Of a DNA stretch of 64,000 nucleotides, positions 57,573-64,000 are shown piece by piece (within the stretch, counting starts at the first letter, position 1; every line of letters begins with the position of its first letter). Source of the DNA: Herminiimonas contaminans (GTDB lineage Bacteria; Pseudomonadota; Gammaproteobacteria; Burkholderiales; Burkholderiaceae_D); NCBI RefSeq assembly GCF_015645465.1, contig NZ_JADOEL010000008.1, positions 1-64,000 on the forward strand, written 5' to 3'. A program made the translations under genes and the position numbers. The notes below the pieces were generated by a model. It was not told the origin of the DNA. It did not search any database and was given only the letters and a program-made list of their open reading frames with translations.

Positions 57573-59837
57573 ATGAAGCTATCAAAGAACAAACTCGCCC
57601 TGGCCACCATGCTCGTACTGCAGCAGTGGCCAGCACATCATGCTGGCGCGCAACAAATCGCTAAACTCGACGAAATTACCGTTACATCCACACGTGGGCT
57701 GGGTGGTGACATCAACCGCGCCGCGGCGACTGTCTCTGTGGTCACGGCAGAAGAAATCGAACAGCAGAATGCCAAAGATATCAAGGATGCATTGCGCTAT
57801 GAGCCGGGTGTCGAGGTCAGGCGCTCAGTCTCCCGTACCAGTGGTATCAGTGGTGCTAGTGCGACTGCGGGGCGCGGTGGAAATGAAGGGATCACCATAC
57901 GCGGACTGGACGGCAATCGTGTGCTGTTGCTGGAAGATGGCGTTCCGGTTCCGCGCGCTTTCAGTGTCGGTACCCTGAGTGCCGGGCGTGGCAGCTATCT
58001 GAATACGGATCTGTATCAGCGCATTGAAGTTTTGCGGGGGCCGGCCTCATCGATGTATGGCAGTGATGGTTTGACTGGCGCAGTTAACTTTGTCGTCAAA
58101 GATCCGCAGGATTACCTGAATATTTTCAACAAGAGCACTTACTTCTCGCTTCGCCCTTCTTACGATTCGGTTGATAACAGCTTCGGGACGAGCGGTACGT
58201 TCGCCGTGGGCGGTGAGCGTTGGCAAGGTATGTTGTTGCTAAATGCGCGTCATGGTAAAGAAACAGATAACAAGGGTGATCGCGATATCACCGGCACCAA
58301 CCGCACAGCGCCGGATCCATTGACCTATGACACACAATCCGTGCTGGGTCGTGTGGTATTCCGTGCAACGTCCAAGGATGTCTTCAAGTGGACACTGGCA
58401 ACGACTGAAAACAAAACTTCAGGCAGCAGCCCGTCTGCAATAGGCCCTGCTGCAGGTGGTACTTTTGTTACCGGATATCAAACCAGCGGCAAAGTGCAAA
58501 GTGATCGCTTCACGTTTGCTTATGAACGCGACGATGCCGATAACCCGGTAGTACAAAAAATCCGCGCCAATGTCTTCTATCGGGATGCCAACACAAACCA
58601 ATACACGTTTGAAAGTGGTACTGGTACAGCCCGTCCGCGCTTCCGTGATGTGACTTACAAAGATGAGGCCATCGGTGGTGGTGTGATGGCCGAAAGCAGC
58701 TTTAACGTCGGTGGCATTAAAAATCAATTGGTGTATGGATTTGATGTCAGCAGAAGTCAGCTAAGCCAGCAAGCAACGGGAACCAGCTGGACTACCTGTA
58801 CCGGTACGCAGTACTGCGAACTTTTCCCTAAAACGAATTACTCGATTTTCGGCGCGTACATACAGGACGATATACGCATAGGGAAATTGAGTGTGATTCC
58901 TGGTTTGCGCTATGACTCGTATGAGCTCGATCCCAAGGCCAGTGTTCGCTATGACGCACAAGCGAATGCAAATGGGCAGCCGGCTGCGCGTAGCAAAGAC
59001 AATGCGCTCTCGCCACGACTCGCATTCCTGTATGAGGTGACGCCGGCGTTTGTGCCCTATGCGCAATATGCACGTGGGTTCCGTGCACCGTCGCCACATG
59101 AAGTGAACTCTTACTTCAACAATGTCGGTATTCCTAATCAATCGTATATGCAGATCGCTAATCCGAACCTCAAAGCGGAAACCAGCAACTCGTATGAGAT
59201 CGGTTTGCGCGGCAAGGTTGATCTGGCGGATAGCCGTGTGCGCTATAGCGCGGCGGCATTTGCCGGACGGTATAAGAACTTTATCGAACTGGTACAGATA
59301 GGCGGCAACTTCCAGGTTGCGACCCCAGCTATCAACCAATACATCAACTCTGCCCGCGCCAATATCCATGGCGTAGAAGCGCGCGTCGACTGGCGCTGGA
59401 ATTCAGGCTGGACCTTGCGTGGCGGTTTTGCTTACACCCAGGGCGACAGTATTAATCGCAACGGTGTAAAAACCGGACTGGATACTGTTGCGCCGCTGTC
59501 GGTGGTGACTGGCTTGCGTTATGAGCCAAATCAGACCTGGTTCGTTCAGGGAGATTTGGTGTACGCCGCAGCTAAAAAACGTGGCGATCTTGCGAGCCCG
59601 AATGTCGGCACACAACCAGCATTTGTCCCATCGTCATTTGCCATTCTTGATGTATTCAGCGGTTACCGCGTGAACAAAAACGTCAGCTTCAATGCAGGCA
59701 TACGCAACCTGTTTGATCGCAAATACTGGGTATGGAATGACATCCGTGGTTTGGGTCTGGCGAGTACGGCAACCAATCTGGATGCCTATACCTCACCAGG
59801 TCGCAGTTTCAATGTGAGCATGAAAATAGAGTACTAA
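57573..59837 (+). CDS. TonB-dependent heme/hemoglobin receptor
   Basis: 754 aa with a signal peptide ending near HAGAQQ, a TonB box and plug start (LDEITVTSTRG), plug motifs (GITIRGLDGNRVLLLEDGVP, LRGPASSMYGSDGLTGAVNF), and a 22-strand-type barrel ending NVSMKIEY. FRAPSPHEVNSYF and NPNLKAETSNSYEIGLRG are the FRAP/NPNL motifs of the HemR/HmuR-type heme and hemoglobin receptors. It imports heme across the outer membrane using TonB energy. It sits under a Fur box and is followed by an HmuS-like gene. No hmuTUV transporter is in the window. Confidence 0.9.
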   Translation: MKLSKNKLALATMLVLQQWPAHHAGAQQIAKLDEITVTSTRGLGGDINRAAATVSVVTAEEIEQQNAKDIKDALRYEPGVEVRRSVSRTSGISGASATAGRGGNEGITIRGLDGNRVLLLEDGVPVPRAFSVGTLSAGRGSYLNTDLYQRIEVLRGPASSMYGSDGLTGAVNFVVKDPQDYLNIFNKSTYFSLRPSYDSVDNSFGTSGTFAVGGERWQGMLLLNARHGKETDNKGDRDITGTNRTAPDPLTYDTQSVLGRVVFRATSKDVFKWTLATTENKTSGSSPSAIGPAAGGTFVTGYQTSGKVQSDRFTFAYERDDADNPVVQKIRANVFYRDANTNQYTFESGTGTARPRFRDVTYKDEAIGGGVMAESSFNVGGIKNQLVYGFDVSRSQLSQQATGTSWTTCTGTQYCELFPKTNYSIFGAYIQDDIRIGKLSVIPGLRYDSYELDPKASVRYDAQANANGQPAARSKDNALSPRLAFLYEVTPAFVPYAQYARGFRAPSPHEVNSYFNNVGIPNQSYMQIANPNLKAETSNSYEIGLRGKVDLADSRVRYSAAAFAGRYKNFIELVQIGGNFQVATPAINQYINSARANIHGVEARVDWRWNSGWTLRGGFAYTQGDSINRNGVKTGLDTVAPLSVVTGLRYEPNQTWFVQGDLVYAAAKKRGDLASPNVGTQPAFVPSSFAILDVFSGYRVNKNVSFNAGIRNLFDRKYWVWNDIRGLGLASTATNLDAYTSPGRSFNVSMKIEY

Positions 59838-59901
59838 TCGCGTGATTGCGACGACTCGTGTAGAAACGGGGCGTCGCTTATTTTTTATAGAAAGAGAAAA
59901 T

Positions 59902-61026
59902 ATGAGATACACAAAATTGATGGCTGCGCTGCTGGCGACGCTGGCACTGTCCGGAAACGCCATGGCGGATGCCGACGCTGATGCGCTCAAGGCCAAGCAG
60001 GTGGCATTGCAGGCTGAGCAACCAGGTCTGTTTGCGCGAGATATCGCGCAAAAGCTCGGCGTCAGTGAGGCGAAGTTGCTGGCGGCTGATATTGGTCGTG
60101 GCGCGACATTGCTGCGTTCAGATGTGGCTACTTATAAAGCGCTGTTTAACCGTATGCACGAACTGGGGCGCATCAAGGCGATTACCCGTAATGAAAACGG
60201 CGTAATCGAGCGTACCGCAGTCGCGCTGCCACCCAAGCTCGATGATCAGGGGCGCGTGAAGCCGGGTAGCGGCTTCGTTGGTACTGATATCGATCTGCGT
60301 TTCAAGATGGACAGCTGGGGTTATGCATTCGCCGTGGTTGCGCCACGCGCGGGTGGCCGGACCAGCCGCAGTTTCCAATTCTTTGACAAGAATGGCGAAG
60401 CGATTCACAAGGTCTACCTGAACGATGAAAAAGGCGTGCCAGCGTTTGAGAAGCTGGTTGCCGAATACAAGGCCGCAGATCAAAAGCCGGACTGGACCGT
60501 GGTCATGCCGAAACAGGCCAAGCCGCTGACGGATATGCATATCAAGGAATTGCGCAGCGCCTGGTTTGAAATGACGGACGTGCATGAATTCCAGCGCCTG
60601 ATCAATGACTTCGGTATCTCGCGTGAACGTGCGTTTGAGGTAATCGGTACGGATGCGGCCTACAAGATCACCGGCAAATCGGTGGAAACCTTGCTGGAAA
60701 CTGCATCCAAACGCGAACAGCCGATTATGGTGTTCGTCAGCAACTCGGGCATGGTGCAGATCTACAGCGGCCTGATCGAGAAAACCGAAGCCAAGAATGG
60801 CTGGTTCAATGTGCTGGATCCGGACTTTGACTTGCACCTGCGTCAATCGGGCGTGGATCACGGCTGGGTAGTGCGCCGTCCGGCCAAGAGCGGGACGATT
60901 ACCTCGGTAGAGTTCTACGACACCAAAGGTGAGCAAGTTGTTAACTTTTTCTCGCGCCGCGATCCGGGCAAGGAAGAAACCAAGGTTTGGCGTGACATAG
61001 TTGCCAATCTGCCACAACTGAAATAA
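59902..61026 (+). CDS. hmuS: HmuS/ChuS-family hemin-degrading factor with signal peptide
   Basis: The body (about residues 25-374) matches the duplicated HemS/ChuS/HmuS heme-handling fold (WGYAFAVVAPRAGGRTSRSF, FFDKNGEAIHKVYLNDE, and in the second half WFNVLDPDFDLHLRQSGVDH). These proteins bind and often degrade heme in the cytoplasm. Here the N-terminus reads MRYTKLMAALLATLALSGNA-MADADAD, a clean Sec signal with an Ala-x-Ala site, so the product may be periplasmic, which is unusual. The ATG at 59902 follows AGAAAGAG. A 64-base gap separates it from the receptor gene, so they form an operon. Confidence 0.87.
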   Translation: MRYTKLMAALLATLALSGNAMADADADALKAKQVALQAEQPGLFARDIAQKLGVSEAKLLAADIGRGATLLRSDVATYKALFNRMHELGRIKAITRNENGVIERTAVALPPKLDDQGRVKPGSGFVGTDIDLRFKMDSWGYAFAVVAPRAGGRTSRSFQFFDKNGEAIHKVYLNDEKGVPAFEKLVAEYKAADQKPDWTVVMPKQAKPLTDMHIKELRSAWFEMTDVHEFQRLINDFGISRERAFEVIGTDAAYKITGKSVETLLETASKREQPIMVFVSNSGMVQIYSGLIEKTEAKNGWFNVLDPDFDLHLRQSGVDHGWVVRRPAKSGTITSVEFYDTKGEQVVNFFSRRDPGKEETKVWRDIVANLPQLK

Positions 61027-61334
61027 CTTCTGCAGGGATATGCCGCTGCGCGCGTAGCAATTACGCATCGATCGCAGCGGCAGATGAAAAACTGTCCTTG
61101 ACCCTCCATAATTTGAGGAATATACTCGCGAGTTCTCGATTTTAAGCTCTGCTGGGCTTAAGCGTTCTTTGGTCTGCCGTGTTGTATTTCCTTCCTGGCA
61201 ATTCTTGCGCGCTTTTTCCTTCAAGGTTCAATCGAGCCGCGCGTTGATTTAATTCTTCCGCAATGATTCTTTAGTCCCCGGACAACCGTTTTCGGGTTCG
61301 TATTATTAATGTTGTACTAGCTGGATAGAGAGCG
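61027..61334. other. Intergenic region before rpsL with a hairpin
   Basis: TGCCGCTGCG (61041-61050) pairs perfectly with CGCAGCGGCA (61073-61082), with a small inner stem CGTA/TACG. It lies 15 bases after the hmuS stop and may end that operon with Rho, because no T run follows. The remainder to 61334 holds no gene and presumably contains the promoter of the rpsL-rpsG-fusA operon, where I could not pick convincing -35/-10 boxes. Confidence 0.45.
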
Positions 61335-61718
61335 ATGCCAACCATCAATCAACTGATTCGCCAGCCGCGTGTTTCTGCACGCGTCAAGAGCAAATCGCCG
61401 GCGCTGGAAAACAGCCCGCAAAAACGTGGCGTATGTACCCGCGTTTACACCACAACTCCAAAAAAGCCTAACTCGGCTTTGCGTAAAGTTGCCAAAGTTC
61501 GTCTGACCAACGGTTTCGAAGTTATTTCGTATATCGGCGGTGAAGGCCATAACCTGCAAGAACATAGCGTCGTGCTGCTGCGCGGCGGTCGTGTAAAAGA
61601 TTTGCCGGGTGTGCGTTATCACATGGTTCGCGGCGCATTGGATACTCAAGGTGTTAAAGACCGTAAGCAAGCACGTTCGAAGTACGGTACCAAGCGTGCT
61701 AAGGCTGCTAAGAAGTAA
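61335..61718 (+). CDS. rpsL: 30S ribosomal protein S12
   Basis: 127 aa, [18 protein letters not shown], with [18 protein letters not shown]. Lys at the position of E. coli Lys43 (PKKPNS) is the streptomycin-sensitive form. It takes part in decoding. First gene of the str operon, followed by rpsG. Confidence 0.97.
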   Translation: MPTINQLIRQPRVSARVKSKSPALENSPQKRGVCTRVYTTTPKKPNSALRKVAKVRLTNGFEVISYIGGEGHNLQEHSVVLLRGGRVKDLPGVRYHMVRGALDTQGVKDRKQARSKYGTKRAKAAKK

Positions 61719-61854
61719 TTAAAGTTTTTCGCAGTCTCTGCGAAATGAGTGTCGGTCCCCAATGGGCCGAGTAAGTGGGTGGTTATGATGATCATCCGCG
61801 AGTGTGCGGCGAATTTGTCACCGTGTACTCAACTGAAGATTGAAAGGAATCGAA

Positions 61855-62325
61855 ATGCCACGTCGTCGTGAAGTTCCCAAGCGGGAAATCCTGCCAGATC
61901 CGAAGTTCGGCAATGTTGATGTTGCCAAGTTCGTTAACGTTTTGATGTTGTCCGGTAAAAAATCGGTCGCAGAAAACATCATCTACGGTGCTTTTGAGCA
62001 CATCCAAAGCAAATCCGGTAAAGACCCGCTGGAAGTGTTTGCTGCTGCAATCGCAAACTGCAAACCATTGGTTGAAGTGAAATCCCGTCGCGTTGGTGGT
62101 GCAAACTACCAGGTGCCGGTTGAAGTGCGTCCAGTCCGTCGTATGGCTTTGTCCATGCGTTGGTTGCGTGAAGCTGCAAACAAGCGCAGCGAAAAATCGA
62201 TGCCACAACGTCTGGCTGGCGAATTGCTCGAAGCGGCTGAAAGCCGTGGCGGTGCAATGAAAAAGCGCGACGAAGTTCACCGTATGGCAGAAGCGAACAA
62301 AGCGTTCTCGCACTTCCGCTTCTAA
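61855..62325 (+). CDS. rpsG: 30S ribosomal protein S7
   Basis: 156 aa starting [20 protein letters not shown] with the S7 signature segment VSKFVN-like [19 protein letters not shown]. It organises the 30S head and in E. coli represses the str operon. The start at 61855 is preceded by GAAAGGAATCGA. Gap to rpsL 136 bases. Confidence 0.97.
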   Translation: MPRRREVPKREILPDPKFGNVDVAKFVNVLMLSGKKSVAENIIYGAFEHIQSKSGKDPLEVFAAAIANCKPLVEVKSRRVGGANYQVPVEVRPVRRMALSMRWLREAANKRSEKSMPQRLAGELLEAAESRGGAMKKRDEVHRMAEANKAFSHFRF

Positions 62326-62447
62326 TAAAAGTAGCGCCAATGCATTTGTATTGGCGTTTGTCTGCTTATATAAATTGTTCGAAGCCGGGCACCTCATTTA
62401 AAAAAATGATGCTCGGTTTTGTTCGTTAAAGAGATATTGGATTAATC

Positions 62448-64000
62448 ATGGCTCGCAAGACCCCCATTGAGCGTTACCGCAATATCGGTATTTCGGCTCA
62501 CATTGACGCTGGTAAAACCACCACGACCGAGCGCGTCCTGTTCTACACCGGCGTAAACCACAAGCTGGGTGAAGTGCATGATGGTGCTGCTACCACCGAC
62601 TGGATGGAACAGGAACAAGAGCGCGGCATCACGATTACATCGGCTGCTGTTACTTGCTTCTGGAAGGGCATGGCGAACAATTTCCCAGCGCATCACATCA
62701 ACATCATTGATACCCCGGGCCACGTTGACTTCACTATTGAAGTTGAACGCTCGATGCGCGTACTCGATGGCGCCTGCATGGTTTACTGTGCAGTGGGTGG
62801 TGTGCAGCCGCAATCTGAAACAGTTTGGCGTCAAGCTAACAAGTACAAAGTCCCACGTTTGGCATTCGTCAACAAGATGGACCGTACCGGCGCGAACTTC
62901 TTCAAAGTCTACGATCAAATGCGCGCGCGTTTGAAAGCTAACCCTGTGCCTATGCAAGTGCCTATCGGCGCGGAAGATTCGTTCGCAGGTGTGGTCGATC
63001 TGGTCAAGATGAAAGCAATCATCTGGGACGACGCTTCGCAAGGTATGAAGTTTGAATACGGCGATATCCCAGCTGCGCAATTGGCTGACGCACAAAAATG
63101 GCGTGAAAACATGGTTGAGTCCGCTGCTGAAGCATCGGAAGAACTGATGAACAAATATCTGGAAGAGGGCGATCTGTCCGAAGCCGATATCAAGGCCGCT
63201 ATTCGTCAACGCACCATCGCTGGTGAAATCGTTCCTATGCTGTGCGGTACTGCGTTTAAAAACAAGGGCGTACAAGCTATGTTGGACGCTGTTATCGAAT
63301 ACCTGCCATCGCCAGTGGATATTCCACCAGTGCCAGGCCTGGATGAAGATGATGAGCCTACCGTACGTAAATCGGAAGACACCGAGAAGTTCTCGGCGTT
63401 GGCATTCAAAATTGCTACCGATCCGTTCGTTGGTCAACTGTGCTTTATCCGTTGCTACTCGGGTACCCTGAATTCGGGCGACACGGTTTACAACTCGGTA
63501 AAAGAGAAAAAAGAGCGTATCGGTCGTATCGTTCAGATGCAAGCGAACCAACGTGAAGAAATCAAGGAAATGATGGCTGGCGATATCGCTGCTGTTGTTG
63601 GCTTGAAAGACACCACCACAGGCGATACCTTGTGCGACGACAAAGCTATTGTTGTCCTCGAGCGCATGGTCTTCCCTGAGCCAGTTATTTCGCAAGCTGT
63701 TGAGCCAAAAACCAAAGGCGATCAAGAGAAAATGGGCCTGGCGTTGAACCGTCTGGCGGCTGAAGATCCATCGTTCCGCGTGCGTACCGATGAAGAATCA
63801 GGTCAAACCATTATCGCTGGTATGGGTGAGTTGCATCTGGACATTATCGTCGATCGTATGAAGCGTGAATTCAACGTGGAAGCGACTGTTGGTAAGCCAC
63901 AAGTTGCGTACCGCGAAACAATTCGCAAAACATGCGAAGAGATCGAAGGTAAATTCGTTAAGCAATCCGGTGGTCGTGGTCAGTACGGTCACGTGGTTCT
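62448..64000 (+). CDS. fusA: Elongation factor G, N-terminal part (cut by window edge)
   Basis: Starts [20 protein letters not shown] and shows GTPase motifs [24 protein letters not shown] and NKMDRTG. The reading frame continues without a stop to the right edge, about 517 codons of the roughly 700 of EF-G. It drives ribosome translocation. An ordinary str-operon gene. The end and the second tuf copy lie outside. Confidence 0.97.
   Translation, partial: MARKTPIERYRNIGISAHIDAGKTTTTERVLFYTGVNHKLGEVHDGAATTDWMEQEQERGITITSAAVTCFWKGMANNFPAHHINIIDTPGHVDFTIEVERSMRVLDGACMVYCAVGGVQPQSETVWRQANKYKVPRLAFVNKMDRTGANFFKVYDQMRARLKANPVPMQVPIGAEDSFAGVVDLVKMKAIIWDDASQGMKFEYGDIPAAQLADAQKWRENMVESAAEASEELMNKYLEEGDLSEADIKAAIRQRTIAGEIVPMLCGTAFKNKGVQAMLDAVIEYLPSPVDIPPVPGLDEDDEPTVRKSEDTEKFSALAFKIATDPFVGQLCFIRCYSGTLNSGDTVYNSVKEKKERIGRIVQMQANQREEIKEMMAGDIAAVVGLKDTTTGDTLCDDKAIVVLERMVFPEPVISQAVEPKTKGDQEKMGLALNRLAAEDPSFRVRTDEESGQTIIAGMGELHLDIIVDRMKREFNVEATVGKPQVAYRETIRKTCEEIEGKFVKQSGGRGQYGHVV

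Overview
The window looks like a chromosomal segment of a betaproteobacterium of the Oxalobacteraceae (Herminiimonas or a close relative). This rests on the core gene order tRNA-Tyr/Gly/Thr-tuf-tRNA-Trp-secE-nusG-rplKAJL-rpoBC-rpsL-rpsG-fusA, the beta-type porin, the paired ttcA-folB-SDR genes and the general protein style. The genus is a judgement from recognition, not a computed result.

Two parts differ clearly. Positions 1-25275 are an accessory region, visibly richer in A+T, with an IS3-type end at the left edge, an IS21 remnant, a broken SnoaL-like gene and several genes I cannot name. Positions 25299-64000 are ordinary core genome.

Accessory part. (a) 293-4965 holds an antiphage-type locus. 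A CBASS pair (CD-NTase at 2891-3985, CapV-like patatin phospholipase at 4006-4965) is preceded by a DUF2188 protein. It is divergent from a small operon encoding a sigma-factor-like protein with a disrupted 5' end, an unknown 141-residue protein, an ImmA/IrrE-type zinc peptidase and an unknown 97-residue protein. Three perfect inverted repeats lie between the two arms. The peptidase operon may be a signal-controlled switch for CBASS, comparable in logic to CapH/CapP but with a sigma-like DNA-binding partner. (b) 6312-23226 is an aromatic-catabolism island. It has a Rieske O-demethylase (oxygenase plus reductase) with formaldehyde dehydrogenase, an outer-membrane porin and a complete Liv-type ABC importer, two divergent paralogous LysR regulators, and an operon for 3-hydroxybenzoate 6-hydroxylase, gentisate dioxygenase, a FAH-type hydrolase and an aconitase-type LeuCD-like hydratase. 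With no glutathione-dependent isomerase present, the last two genes fit direct hydrolysis of maleylpyruvate and hydration of maleate. The whole reads as uptake, O-demethylation, formaldehyde disposal, ring hydroxylation and ring cleavage of a methoxybenzoate-type compound. (c) 25022-25275, directly beyond the glmS stop codon, contains a duplicated array of short AT-rich repeats at the classic attTn7 position. This is a candidate end of a Tn7-like element, which would explain the accessory DNA on that side.

Core part. glmS, an AsnC/Lrp regulator and glmU are followed by assorted housekeeping genes: a DUF6279 lipoprotein, an XRE/MmyB regulator, a methyltransferase, ttcA, folB, a pteridine-reductase-like SDR, a MidA-type methyltransferase, two tandem DUF2905 proteins, a CorC/HlyC-type protein, a DUF3455 lipoprotein, a GGDEF protein, a response-regulator/TPR protein, an ArsC-like protein and a C26 peptidase. 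The translation/transcription superoperon starts at 42894 and runs to the right edge. It is interrupted by a Fur-controlled heme uptake pair (57573-61026) whose HmuS-like protein carries an apparent signal peptide.
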